A stretch of DNA of 64,000 nt from Clavelina lepadiformis (GCF_947623445.1 NC_135246.1:17963856-18027855), one strand, 5' to 3'; positions 44,401-59,400 are shown, numbered from the stretch's first letter. The notes: a model not told the origin generated them from the letters alone. Program-made: numbers and translations.

Positions 44401-47400
44401 ATCCATTCCGAAACGTAAATTTTATGTCACGGTAATGAAACGCTTTCCTTACCAATCACGTATTGCCACGTTACGACGAATGACGTTGTAGTTACTTCGC
44501 TAACTGCAATGTCAGTTAGCAAAGCAGAAACTGAAACAAAAAAAATTAACTTTAAACTTTGCTTGGAATCGCCGATTGTAACTTTTAGTAAACGGTTTGG
44601 CGCGCAGCCTACCGGTTTGTTTACGAAGTGGTTCACTTCCTTCCGGGTTAATTTTCCCATCTTGTGAAACGGAATTGACGATAATCTCATACCAGGTTCC
44701 TGGTGTAAGAAAAGTAAGTCTGGCTGATGCTTCTTCATTCTCTGAAGTGAACGTGCTTTCAGTTGCCAAATTTTTGGCCGTTATTAGATATTTCACCGCT
44801 CCTGGAATAAAGTATGTTATCAATTTGTATATTTACATACCTCAGCCAACAATTCAATTACCCGTAAAAAATATTCAGGAACCAGCAATAAATTTTTAAC
44901 CACTGATTTAAAACAATTAGAAATATCAACAAAATAATCGTAGTTAAACTTATCAAAAAATAACAAAGTGCGTTTACAGTTTCATTTTTTCAAACAAATG
45001 ACCAAAAAAAACTGGAAGGCTCACGACTAACCTTGTGCTTCGCGCCAGAGCAATGAAATAGAGGTAGTACTGGCTTCAATCACGGTGACATCAGCTGGTT
45101 TGGAAGCCACTGTAAAACCACACATTGGTATGAGTGAAAATTTTAAAACTGTGGAAAGCAGGAATGTCAAAATAAGAGGAAAACGCAAACAAGGAAATGC
45201 AAAAATTGCACCTCTATTAGGTAAAAACTAGTTCAGCAGAACTGTGTTGTCCAAACTTTGATTATTTTTAAACCAACAAATGAACGAAGATTTAAACTCA
45301 CAGGTTACGACATTGATGATCTCACTTAAGCCACTGTTTTGACCTTCTTCTCCTACCGATCTCATCATGATGTCATAGGACTTTCCTTCGCTTAAACTGT
45401 CGACCGATAAAAATTCTTCTTCAGTCGTGAATATCAGTGGCATATCCACGTCAAGTTCGTCTGACGTAATGGTGACGATATACCGACGAGCTCCTGAACA
45501 ATTTCATGAAATTGAAACTGTTTTACGTGCACGAAATCAAATTTTAACAATATAATAGTTTTTTCTTACCAATCACAGGATGCCACGTCATAAAAAACGA
45601 TGATGTGCTGATTTCACTTATGACTATGTTTTCTGGTTCATTGGGAACTACATTGAAAACATTAAAAAAGAAAGTAATTTAATTAAACAAGAAAAGTAAA
45701 CGTGTTGTTTATTACGTTATACCTACCGGTTTGTTTACGAAGCGGTTCACTTCCTTCCGGGTTGATTTTTCCATCTTGTGAAACGGAGTTGACGATAATC
45801 TCATACCAAGTTCCTGGTGTAAGAGAAGTGAGTCTGGTGGATGCTTCTTCGCTTTCTATTGTTGCTGTGTCGTTTGTTGCTAGATTTCGTGACGTCATCT
45901 GGTAGCTGACCGCACCTGAATTGAAAAGCAAATATAAAGCAAGGTAAACAAAGCTCACCTAACTTTTAATCGATAATACGTTAAATTTTCCTTAATACGG
46001 TTTATCCTTTTAGCGTGGTCCGAAACTTTAGAAGAGTTCCGCATACACAAACAAAAATAGGCATATTTTTTGTCATACCTGGTGCGTCCTGCCAAGTCAA
46101 CACAATCGAAGTCGTGCTCACATTGTATGCAAAGATCTCCTGTGGTGTTGAAGCCACTGAAAACACATCAAACCAGATATATATTCTAGCACATATGCTC
46201 GGAAAAGTAACTATAGCATGCTTCGTTGAAATGGACAAATATTGTAGATATACATTGTCTCAGTTAATGCCATCTAAGAAGTACTTGATATGAAAATAAT
46301 GTGAACCACATTTCTTTGTGAAATTTTACAATGAAAACTACTGCGAATGGACGATTTCAGCACAGCCTAATTCACTTACATGTAACTACCACGACAGCAT
46401 AACTGGGTCTGCTGCTTTGTTGTTCTTCACCTACAGCTATAACTGTGACGTTATAGGAGGTACCAGGACTCAAACCATCAACACTGACCGATTCTTCGCC
46501 GGTTGAAGTAATGTCGTCATCATCATTTGACGTCATTCTGACCTCATACTTACGAGCACCTAACAAACACAACTTGTTCAACATTATTTTTCCAACTGTG
46601 ACAATCATATTTAAAGTGGCAAATAATATCCTTGTTTACCAATTTTAGGTTGCCATGCCACAGTAAGTGACGATGTGGTAACGTCATAGATGGTGACGCA
46701 TTCGGGCGCTTCGGGGACTGCAATTAAGAAAAACTTCTTTAAAGTCTTTTTTAGTTGTAGGCACAATACACAGTGACATGTTTTAATTTATTCTTGCACG
46801 CCACCTACCGGTTTGTTTACGAAGTGGTTCACTTTCTTCCGGGTTGATTTTCCCATTTTGTGAAACGGAGTTGACGATAATCTCATACCAGGTTCCTGGT
46901 GTAAGAGAAATGAGTCTGACTGATGCTTCGTCACTTTCTATCGTTGTTGTGTCGTTTGTTGCCAGATTTTTTGATGTTATCTGGTAGCTGACCGCACCTA
47001 GGACGTTAGTAGAAACTTGTAAGTAGGCAAAGTACTGTACAAGAAAACGTTTACATGCAAAACATGTTTTTCAGCGAAGCTTTTTACGATTATTATTGTT
47101 GTAAGCGATTTTGAATCTTTCTTTAAACTTTAACTCGGTTTGAGCAATAGCAACCTTTTCCTTCTGTCCAAGTTATGGAGACGTATGTTGTTCCAACTTC
47201 AAAAGCGGTAACGTCCGTCGGTCTGGAAGCCACTGCAAATTGTAAAAATGCAAGGTTCAAAAGTATGTCAATGCAATTTTAGAAGATAAATCAACAAGAT
47301 ATAAATATTACAATGAGTGATTACTTAACCAACGTATTTAACGATGTTTGCAAATACAAAGTGATGAATTCAAAGTCAAACTTATGATTCCATTACATCT

Positions 47401-50400
47401 TATTTAGGGACTGAGACTATATTTCACTAATCAACTTACAAGTAACCACAGTGATGGAATCACTCGGAATGCTGCTTTGTCCTTCTTCCCCGACGGCTAT
47501 CACTGTGACGTTATATAGAATACCTGGACTCAAACCTTCAACCGTGATTGTTTGGTCCACTGTTCCAAACGGTAATGGAGACGTGATGTCATTGTCTTCT
47601 GACCTCACATGCACGAAATACCGTATTGCACCTATTCAAGAAAGTAATGTGACCCTGTTTTGTTATTTTGAAATTTTAATTTGGTGAAGTAATGATGAAA
47701 GTGATCATTTACCAATCGCCGGCTGCCACGTCACAGTGAAAGATGATGTAGTAATTTCGCTTATAGTAATTTCTGCCGGTGGTAAGGGCACTGAAATAGA
47801 AAAAATAAAACGATCAGCAATAACAATCTTAAAATTCTTAATATTATATTTTACATAAATCCCTCGCAGTTACAGACGTTACAATGAAATACACAGGGCT
47901 CCACAAACCGGTTTGTTTACGAAGTGGTTCACTTCCTTCCGGGTTAATTTTCCCATCTTGTGAAACGGAATTGACGATAATCTCATACCAGGTTCCTGGT
48001 GTAAGAGAAGTGAGTCTGGCTGACGACTCTTCACTTTCTGTTGTCGTAGTTTCATTTGTAACAATATTTCTCACCGTTATAAGATAGCTAGATGCACCTG
48101 GACGTTAAAATAAGTATTTTAGATACGAGTATGAACGAAAATTGGTGGACGTATGCAGTGTTTTTTTTAAGGTGTTTTGGGGGACCGAAACGGTCCCCCA
48201 AATTTCTCCAGCGGTTTCCCAAAATTTGGGAAATAATTCGTTTAAGCAAATATGGCTATTTTTTGGTATTTAAATGAAACACTTGCGGTCTCTTAAAACT
48301 ACTTAGCGGTCACCCAAACCAAACCTTAAAAAAAAACCTGGACGTATGTTATGTCAGTAAATTGGTATTTATGAAGTTTTAAATCCACGTCTTGTTAACT
48401 TGTTACATTGTATCGCAGTAACAGATACAAATTTAAATGCAGATGTCATTTGGCTTCAAGATACATCTGGCAGAGAAATAAACTGAAGAATGTTTAAATA
48501 AAACCTGGTTTAATTACCAATATAATAAAATTTATTACGCCAAATGCATATCTACAATCTAGGCATCCTGAAGGAATTGACAAAGACGACTTAAGAAATA
48601 TGTAACAGAAAGCTGAGATTTCGAACCTTTTATTTCTCTCCAACTGATAGAGATCGAGTTGGTTGTAATTTCGGTCGCGGTTTTGTCGTTGGGTCTCGCA
48701 GGTACTGCAAAAATCACAAGTCAAAGGATAAACAACTTTAAACCCGATTTAATATCATGCATGGCAAAACACGGTCAGGAAGAAAACTTTCCACTTTCTC
48801 ACTAAATGTTTTACGTCACAATAGCGTAACGTGTAGCACTTACGTGTTGTTACAAGTATGATGTCACGCGGACTGCTTCTTTGCTCTTCTTCTCCTACCG
48901 CGATTACTATGACATCATAATCCGTACCGGGTAATAAACCGGTGACTGTGGTTGATGGTGTAGTGGTTGTGATCGGTTCTGCTTCGGTGACGGTAGTATC
49001 GTCTGATGTCGTCACCACAACGTATCGCCTGGCTCCTGGTGTCACATTACAACGAAAAAGAGGAGTGCTGACTTTATTCAGACAAGTTTTCTAATTTCAG
49101 ATAAATTTACCAGTAACCGGTTGCCATGTCAGTGAAAATGAAGTTGTTTCTTTTTCGATAATGTTGAGGTTTCGGGGAGCGTCAGGGACTGAAATAATTA
49201 ATTAGGTTAGTAAGTAATTATCTCAATCCGCCATGTCTTGCACGAAATAATTTTTACAAAGTTGCTTGCAACACAATCTACCGGTTTGTTTACGAAGTGG
49301 TTCACTTCCTTCCGGGTTGATTTTCCCATCTTGTGAAACGGAGTTGACGATAATCTCATACCAAGTTCCTGGTGTAAGAAACGTGAGTATAATGGATGCT
49401 TCTTCGCTTTCTATTGTCGTTGTGTCGTTTGTTGCTATGTTTCTGGTGGTGACCACATAGTTATATGCTCCTGGAAATGAACGAGTATTATAAAATATTT
49501 GTCTAAAATCATCCTCCAGTCTCTGCATATGTTGCTAAATACGTTCTTAAGAATTTGTACTCTTATTAATATTCAAGTATTTTCTGGCAGAATCAAAACT
49601 AAACAGTTTCAATGAAACTTTTTTGTTGAAGACAGGTTGTAATCAAGTGTTGATAACCATAAAATTATACACAAAAAAATTTATCGACCTTTTAGTTTAG
49701 GCCACTCCACAAAAATAGAACTTGGGGTCACTTCTGTTGGGGTTACATTGGTTGGTCTAGCTGGTACTGTAAAAACATTAGGTAAGAGCAAATCATTTCT
49801 GGTAAAGTCAGGAAAAATTTCCTTCATTATTACTTCAGTCGAGCAGATTTTTGTGTTATACTCACATGTCGTCACAGTGATGATGTCACTCGGAATGCTG
49901 CTTTGGTTTGCTTCACCCACTGTCGTAACGGTGACGTTGTAAGTTGTACCGGGTGATATATTTTTTATAACATTCGTTGGTTGAGTGCTCTCTATTGTTT
50001 GTAGTTCGGTGACGTCAACATCATTTGATGTAATGATGACGACATAACGGCTGGCACCTGTCAAAAATAATAACTTTACAGTAAACCGTGATCTAGGTGA
50101 AGACTCTGAACAATTGAAATAAAGCATTATAACAATTTCTTACCAATGACAGGTTGCCACGTCACCACAAATGACGTAGTTTGTCTTTCGCTGATGTTGA
50201 TTTCCTTTGTGGCCTCAGGTACTACAGTGACCAAAAAATTTCATAATGACAGAAAAGTAGTCTTAAAAAATAATTGTCTCTCTTACCGGTTTGTATACGA
50301 AGTGGTTCACTTCCTTCCGTGTTGATTTTCCCATCTTGTGAAACAGAGTTGACAATAATCTCGTACCAGGTTCCTGGTGTAAGAGAATTGAGTCTGATGG

Positions 50401-53400
50401 ACGCTTCTTCGCTTTCTATGGTTGTTGTGTCGTTTGTTGCCAAATCTCTTGATGTAATGCGATAGCCCTTTGTTCCTAATATCAAACGGTTCATGGCTGG
50501 TAGCATTAAGCAAACATTATCTTAAGGAAATATAAGCGAACTATGGAAGCGTTCTCAACTTTAAGGGCAAAACTTTATTAAACATTACAAAAAATTTACG
50601 TTGAAATCAAAATGATATAAAATAATTTGTAAGTCGTATGAAACCAATGGATGATTGATTTGAAATAGTCATAGATTTTTCCAAACCTTTAATGTCTGAC
50701 CAGTATGCGACCACAAATGTTGTAGAGACCTCATCCACAGTCACATCAGTCGGTCTGGCAGGCACTATAGTTTTAATGACGTGCAGGTGATATGTGAGAA
50801 TAATACGTACTTCAGGGTTTGCGAGAAAATAAAGTTAAATAAACACACACATGAATTTGGCCTTTAAAGAATCAACAAGAGCACTTTTAACCTTGCTTAA
50901 CTAGTAAATCAAGAAAACAAAATTACGTGTTTGCTGACGAATTGCGTCGCTGGGACCACTGTATTGCTCTTTTTCACCGATTGCAATAATTTTGACGTCA
51001 TAATTGGTACCAGATAATAAACCATCAACGGATATCTCTACTTCATTAGTCGTCTTGGTTTGAAATGTGACTACGTCAATGTCATCTGACGTAATATTGA
51101 CGACATATCGACTTGCTCCTGCCAAAATGTCATTTAAAACATAAGCTTGTTCAGTATGAGGCAGTAAAACTTGGCTTTTACATTATGTTTTGCTTGCAAA
51201 TTTGAAATAGGGGTAAACCGAACTTGGAAACATTAACAAAACAGTCAATCACCAATCGCAGGTTGCCAGTTCACCGTAAATGATGATGTACTTATCTCAT
51301 TTAGAGTAACATCTGTCGGAGGAAGTGGTACTGTAAAAAATACGTCATTGATGATGATGTCATTCACTCGTTATACGTTTCTTGTTTTCAACAGAAACAA
51401 ATTGGAAAAAGATAAAATTAACACGCCACCTACTGGTTTGTTTACGAAACGGTTCACTTCCTTCCGGGTTGATTTTCCCATCTTGTGAAACAGAGTTGAC
51501 GATAATCTCGTACCAAGTCCCTGGTGTAAGAGAAGTGAGTCTGATGGACACCTCCTCGCTTTCTATCGTTGTTGTGTTGTTTGTAGCCAAATTTCTTGAT
51601 ATAACGCGATAGCTTGCGGCCCCTACAATTAAAAGATGAGTAAATATACCGAGATGTGTTTTCAAACTCTAAATATACGCAACTATTGAGTCGTGTGAAA
51701 ATATTGATTCGTAAGTATACTACATGTGCTCATGTATAAGACTACGTATGTTTTAAAGAGAGACTTAATATTTTTTTGTGATAATAAGACAAGCGACAAC
51801 AAATGTTTTTCTCTTTGCTTTTCCTTAAATAAATTACAAGGTTTGGTTGGAAAGGCGCAAAAGATTATGACAGTACGTATAAGCAAAACTATGAACAGCA
51901 GTGACCTTTAATTCTCTTCCAGCTTATACCGACTGAAGTCGTCAAAACTTCACTTGCTATGAGGTCGGTAGGTGTTGCAGGTACTTGTAGAAAACAAATG
52001 ACATTTACTTTACTCATTTTCCGTAGTTAGAAAAAATATGATTAACAGAAGAACATCGAAGGGAAAATGTGTTAAATTTTAACTCTAAACTAGGGAATCC
52101 CCAGCCTTGCGCTTGTAAACTTACAGAGAGTTAGGCTGACCACCTGCCCAGCTTCACTCCGTTGACCCTCTACTCCAACCGCGGTGATACTGATCTCATA
52201 AATAGTCCCAGAACTCAATGGAGTAAACGAAGCCAACGTTTTATTTGTCGTCACGGTAGATGGTAAGATTGCGGCATCGTCTGATGACGTAACTGCCACC
52301 TCATATTTATCGGCTCCTACGAATAATTATGATGTGTTTGCTGGACACAACATGCTCAACGTACGAAACTTTGAAAAAGGCAATGAAATGGTGTAAATGC
52401 GAACAATTAGCCATTTACCGTACACCGCTTTCCACTCCAAAATAATAGAGTTGGTGTCTGAGTTCACAACTTCAATGTCTCCTGGAGGGCTTGGCACTGA
52501 AACAATAACACAATCTCTTTGAAAGATACAACCCGCTTAGTCTTAAGTGTGTATTAAGTGCTCAGCATGCCATAGGCTATGATAAGTGAATGCAGTTTTT
52601 TGACACCATTACCAGTTTGCCTTCGTAAAAGTCTGCTGCCTTCTGGGTTCTCACGATCCTTTATTCCAAAAGAGAAAATAGAAATCTCATACCAGGTTCC
52701 GGGTTGGAGGGAACGAATCACGATGCTTGCCAAGGCACTTGTATACTGGATAATCTCATCGTTGTTCACATTTTTCAATGAGATGCGGTAACTAACTGCT
52801 CCTGAAAGTCCAGTAGACAACTCAAACCAACAAGGTTACAAAATAGCATGCAAATTGTCCTTACACACCTGCTTGCTGCATTTGCAAGATATTTCAAACA
52901 TTAAAAACACACGACAATTCGGATATTATTTACAAAACCTACCCTTCACAGCTTGCCACGTGAGTGATATACTGTCAATCGTGATATCGACTGCGCGTAA
53001 CTCCGTGGGAATGCCAGGAACTGCACAAAGAGAACGCCAAATACAAATATATTGTGGCAGTTAGCACCTTAAGATGTTCACAAAAATGCAAGTCATATTA
53101 TGTACCTGTTGTTTCTCTTATTGGTGCTGAATCAACGCTCGTAATATTTGATGATGAAGCAGATTTAATTGTGAAATAATATTCCGTTCCCGACAGAAGA
53201 TCGGCGAAAGTATAAGATGTCTCTGGCGTAGAAACAGTGGGATCGACTATTATGGCATCACTGTCGTCACTCCCAATCTCAATTATGTAAAACGCAGCAC
53301 CTAAAAAGTAAAACTGAGTTGGTTAGGTCACAGCACTTACGTTTCAAACTGAAATACAACTTCATGACTCTGACGTACCGTTTACATTATTCCAAGACAG

Positions 53401-56400
53401 AGATAGTGAAGTAAATGTGACGTCATCAACTTGAATGTTTGAAGGTGCTTCAAGAACTGTAAATACGAAGTCAATTAGCCTAAGTTCGAAAATGACAATT
53501 AAAGATTACATTGCAAAATCTGATAGCGTACGGTGTAACTTCATATGTAATTTTGTAATACCTGTTTGCTGTGTTATCGGTTCGCTGGAGTCGGCATTGA
53601 AGAGATTGTTTTGTCCAATAGAGAAGAGACTAAACGTATAGACTGTACCAGGTTCTAAATCGGTTACGGTTGCAAACGGTTCATCTACCTGTAAGCTTCC
53701 CACTTCTGTACGGGTTGTCAATTCTCTTACCACAAGCCGGTAAGTCTCTGCGCCTGCGCAGCAGAAATGTTCACACTTGCATCAAAAAGAACTGTTGGCA
53801 TCGAAAAGGATTATAAATGGGCCAGGTTTCAAGGAAAACTGTGATTAAATGTTTCATTAAGAAATTCTACCTTTGACCTTCGTCCATGCCAATGATATCT
53901 CTGTCGTTGTGATATCGGTGACGGTTGGTGGTTCCGGGGTTGCAGGTACTAGAGAAAAACACGTGTACAATTTAGACAAATGTTTCATGAAGTGCAGATA
54001 TAAAGATTTCCTGGTTCTACAACTGTGGCTTTCGAAATGTGGTTTATTCTGGTCGAATAAGCATCAGTAACGTGATTTTTCTATAAAAACCTTTGATGCG
54101 GGTAAAACTATAAAGAAGTACTTAAAAATAGGATCCAACAAAAATTACAACACTGCTGTATTTTTTCGATTGACGTGCCGCTATATTGAAAAGTTTAGTG
54201 ATTATAAATGTCGTGGATAAACAATTGAATCAAATTCACGAACATTTGCATCAAAGAGATAACATCAACAACTTTTAGCTGAAACAAACTTCTTGACATT
54301 GGAATCAAAACAACAATGACCGACCGATTATGAAAATACTTAATACCTGTCATGTAATTTACTTCTGGGCTAGGCTCGCTTACACCATCCATCTCTCCGA
54401 TTGCCTTGACAAGGAATGAGAACCAAGTTCCGGGATTAAGCCCGGATATTTTGACAAATGTCTCGGTCGTTTCGAAGACGTTGATTTTGTCGCTTTCGTG
54501 AGATGAAAATTCCACTAAGTATCTGGCGGCGCCTGAAACCGACAAAAATCAAAATCGCATAAAACCTGAACAAGACGACCACTTACCCCGGTGACGTGAC
54601 GAATTTAACACGTGCGTTTTACACATACACCCACCTGCTGATGGTTCCCACGACAAAGTTATCTCCGATGTTGTGACGAGAGCTCTAGACAACCCAGTTG
54701 GCGGAATAGGATCTGTGAAATAATTCGTAATTTGGAGTACAGCTGAAACAAACCCTCTGGAACAGATTCTGAGATCGATTTTAACTTGATAGCTGGAAAA
54801 CAAACTAAACCAGATTCTTGCCAGGCCCAAACCTGTTTGCACGCTAAGCTTGTCACTAGACGCCTCATTTCTTCTGTCCTTTATACCGATGGTGAAAACC
54901 GCGAATTCGTACCAGGTTCCTGGCTGTAGCCCGGGTACACTTATTTCAGTTTGTGACGTCATAAGAGCACCGGGAGCTCCATCAGTGCCACGTGCACGGT
55001 AAATGATCTGATAGCTCATAGCACCTTGATAAGAAGACACGCTTCAAACAATGTCAGGTGGTCACACAAAAGAGCTAAGCAAACGTGTTACCTCTGACTG
55101 GTTGCCATCTTAAGTTTACCGAATTTGTGGTGATAATGACACTTTCAAAGTCGGATGCAGTTGTTGGAACTACAAACAAAAAGAGCCTTTGTTCTAAGCG
55201 TTGTATGCTATATCATATAAGCAAAAAAACCCTGACCTGACAAGAATCAAACACACGAAAAACAAAAAAAAACGGAAGAGATTTCAAAATATAAAGTTTG
55301 AAAGTTTAAGCACAAACATACGCGTCGTTTCTTTAATCAGGACACTTTCTACGCTAATTTGTCCTTTTTCACCGACACTTTTTAACGTGACGCTATACTG
55401 CACGCCAGGTGAAAGGTTAGTCACTATTAATGTTGTGACGTTGGTAGCCAAGGTAACAGTAGAATCACTATTGATTGCCGATTTCACGGCAATAACATAA
55501 GATGCAGCACCTGAAAAATATTAGTTGCACTAGTTACATTTAAAACGATTTAAATAATCATTACTTTATAAGAAACCTTTTTATAAGAAACTCTAGGTGG
55601 TCTCTTTCAGGTAACCTAAGAAGTTCATGTATTAAGCCAACTCAAAGTGAAAAAACAATTCTTCAAACTTCTCGAAAAGTATCTTCCCTGAAAGGCAGAG
55701 GGTGACAACATTACTCACCGTAAACGTTATTCCATGTTAGAAGGAAGCTTTCTGTTGTGACGTCACTGATATTGATCCGGCTAGGAGGAACAGGTACTGA
55801 AAATACACTGCGGTTCAAAAGTTGCCCTTAATTACCTTTGTCATAAGTCTGTTTTATCAATAAAAGTCGCCTTTGAATGAGAAATGTATTATTTTTCCAC
55901 AAAATGTAAGCAAACGCGCGGTTTAGAGTTTATTTTACCTGTCTGAGCTCTGGCAAATACTTTTTCATCTGAGTTTTCCTTCGACATAGCTCCAATGGAA
56001 ACAACATTGAACTGGTACCATCGCCCTGGCATCAAATCATTTACAACTGCCGACTGGAGGTCTGTCGCGTGACTAAAGATTGTGTTGTTATCCATGTCTT
56101 TAGCTATCAGATTGTAACTTTCATAACCTGTTTGAACAGAACAGGTTTCATAACGTCATATTTACACAAATAACTACATACATATCATACACGCTACGTA
56201 CATAACATAAATCAATGCTAAGTATGTACAGTACATCATACTTGCTTTAACTAACTTTAAAGACACTTGAATTAAAAATTTTTGAGTAATTACCATGTGG
56301 ATCATTCCAGCTAATTTGAATCTCTCTCGCTCTTACGTTTTCAATGACGATCATAGAAACAGGAGACGGAACTAATTAAAAAATAAACAGGAAAACGTAA

Positions 56401-59400
56401 AAGAATTTGCTACAAGGCTGTTTCCAACATTCGAAACCGATGACCAGACTTAATTAGAAAGTTAATATAATTAAGATCCATTCTTTATCTTAAACAAAGA
56501 CGGTAAGTCTGGGTAGTGTAGTAGTCAGTGTACCGGTTGCAGCCTGCGCCAGACTCTCCACACTTTGGATGTCGTTTTGTCCTAAAGAGTTTAGCGTTAT
56601 GTTATACACCGTGCCTGGATGTAATGGACCTGCTTCAAATATCGTATCTGTAACTCGGGAATCGCCAAAGTTGGCTACCGTTCGGATGTCAGTATTTGGA
56701 ACTTGTACAATTGTGAGGTTGTATGAAAGAGCACCTACAAAAAATATGTTTAATTAGTCTAAATGTTTCAAAAACGTATTTAATGAAAACATATGGCAGC
56801 ATGGTTTGCGATAAAGGCTAACTGTGGATATTTCTGATATTCTCACCAAAAACTTCATCCCAACCAACTCGAAAAGATTTTGTGGTGAAGTTCATAATAC
56901 GAAGGTTACTCGGCGTTGCAGGGACTAAAAGGAAATTCAAAAAGCTTTAAGAATTCCTACAACTACTCGCATCCCAATGAACAGTTCAAAACGATTCAAA
57001 AACTTTTTGAAGCCTGTTGTGGTTCCTATACGATAGACATGTTTATGCAGTGACAAACAAAAACATCAATTTTAAATTGAATTGATTCAACTATCCTACT
57101 TGTCTGAATAAGAAGATCTTTTGTCGACTCAAGACTTCTTTTATCACCGGCACCAACGGAATATACTTTAAAAAGGTAATAAGCTCCTTCGATTAGATCG
57201 TTTACGGTGAGGTTGAAAATTGATGACGTAAGAGTGAGCGGTTGATCAAGAACATCACTTTCCACCACGATGACGTATGTATGTCCCAACCATTCGTCTG
57301 AAGTAAAACAATTTAGTGGGTTGGAAAAATTAGTTTGCTATCAAAGTCGAACTTAAAAGTTATTACAGTTTAAAGCAGTTTTCTTAAACGTCATTATTTC
57401 ACGAAAAAAGATAGTAACTTTATACCTGGCTGGTATTCTATTGTTATGGATGTTGTAGAGCGTTCTGATAAACGGACATATACCGGTGGTTCTGGGTCTT
57501 TTAAAATAAAACATTTCGGATTACAGAAATAGAGCAGAACCTTTTTTAGAATTTTTAGCATATGCTAACTGTAACATGCAATATCTGATGTTTTATAAAG
57601 CATCATATCTCAAACAGAGATTCCATGATTAAATACCGATCAATTACTGAACAACTCACATGTCGAAGAATTTACGGATATAACATCATCGGCATATTGT
57701 GCCTGCATGCCAACAGTGCGCAGCGCAAACGTGTAAGAGATTCCCGGTATCAAAGATGAGTATACGATCCTGGTATCGAACGTCTCTGTGACACCATAAA
57801 GACCTTCTTCGTAGAACGGTAGAGTTATTACGTAGCTAGGATCTAGTTCTGTGTCCAATTTCACTTCAAAATAGGATCGACCTGTAAATAACTGGTCGTA
57901 TTATAAATGAATCACGTCGAGACAAATGAAGAAAGGCTAATTGTGCTTCCCAACATACTCACGTTTAAAAATTTTCATTAAAAAACAGAAACTAAATGAA
58001 GCAAAATTTTAAAAAACTCAGATAAGAATAAGTTGAGATTTTTGCTATATCTAATGCTATGTTCATGTATAAAAGCACAAATGCATTAGGACCGACCATA
58101 AACTTCGTTCCAAGATAGAGTTATGGTGTCGGTTGTTTCTTCAACCACGGAAAAAATTTTCGGTACAGATGGAGCTAAAATGACAAAATACTCACTTCTT
58201 GATTTCCAATTTAAAAAGGCTTGAATACGAAACATAAATAATATAGCATACTGTGCATCACAGAAGTAATAGACGAAACGGAATATCTTTGCAGTGAACT
58301 TCACTAACATAAATGTGATATGTCTAGTTAACTTTTAGCCAATAAATACGACGTTGTTTATGTTAACATTTCGGGAATAGTCGCTATCTTTCCAGGCTAT
58401 TCGTACCTGTTTGTATATCTAGTGAAGGACTTGCTTCGAAACTCCTTTTATCTCCTTTACCAAGAGAATACACCTCGTACGAATAAAAAGTGCCAGGTTG
58501 AAGATCATGATGCATAAATCGATTCACTTCTATCTTTTCAGCACTCGAATCAATCTCTCCGTTTACAAGAGCTTCGAAGCTTAGAGCACCTGTATGTGCA
58601 GTGACATATAAAATGAAATATTCCACTTTTTGTAAGAACATACAAAAATTTTAGTTCGACAAAACTTTTACCTTCCGGTATATCCCAAGTAAGTGTCAAA
58701 GTCGTTGACGTCACAGCCACCAAAGTTGGTGATGTAGGTCTGTTGGGCACTATGTTAAGACAAAATAAATCAATAAAATAAAACTGAAATCATTACAGTT
58801 GACATGCGCTGATCATAGACGAATGTTGGCAATTTAGTTTTACAAAATGCTTGCAAAAGAGCTGCAGATCTGTGGTAGCTATCATGATGGATAACGTACG
58901 GAATAAATGCCAGAAAAATACACTAAATCAATTGGAAAACATGTGTTACTCACAAGTGATCTCATTAAGAATAGAAATAGAACTATTTCGGTTTTCTTGC
59001 TCTCCCAGGGTTTGTCCCCCGATCCGATACTCCGTTCCGGGTAGAAGATTTTCAAATGTGAGATCAAGACTCTCAGTGACAATTAAAGTTACTAAAGAAT
59101 CTGGAGAATCGCTGATTGGTTGGATGCTAAATCTGTACGACGACGCTCCTTGAAAAAAATGCGTAGTTTAAGTTATTAGTTATTGTTAAAGCAAGCTTGT
59201 TCAAATCATCAAATTCTACAATATTTTGCATCCTGTTTCTTTCACCTCTTTGCTCTTCCCATGAGAGGGAGACAGATTCGTTCGTGATGGAATTTACTCT
59301 CAAGCTTCCAGGTGGTGTTGGGACTAAACATAAAAATAAATGAAATTTGTCGACAGTCTCCATACTTTTTCAAAGGTTCCACAATGTATTACCGGTTTGA

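Larger units (their letters stand above)
42009..51983 (-). other. FN3 domains 22-39: nine recent A/B domain pairs
   Basis: Exon pairs: D22 51906-51983 + 51434-51622; D23 51253-51330 + 50927-51118; D24 50687-50764 + 50287-50475; D25 50144-50221 + 49866-50057; D26 49689-49766 + 49282-49470; D27 49111-49188 + 48844-49035; D28 48627-48704 + 47909-48097; D29 47713-47790 + 47440-47631; D30 47155-47232 + 46809-46997; D31 46640-46717 + 46380-46559; D32 46079-46156 + 45727-45915; D33 45570-45647 + 45302-45493; D34 45032-45109 + 44613-44801; D35 44453-44530 + 44184-44375; D36 43961-44038 + 43554-43742; D37 43403-43480 + 43130-43321; D38 42805-42882 + 42455-42643; D39 42292-42369 + 42009-42200. Even (A) second exons share LTPGTWYEIIVNSVSQDGK and end EPLRKQT. 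Odd (B) exons share an xRYVVxITS start and a TVIAVGEEEQ-like strand. The genomic period of a pair is about 1.0-1.4 kb. Confidence 0.93.

Noticed and set aside
42438-51612. Plus-strand frames such as those with LPVCLRSGSLPSGLIFPSC
   Set aside because: They are antisense to the nine homogenised A exons and recur only because those exons do.
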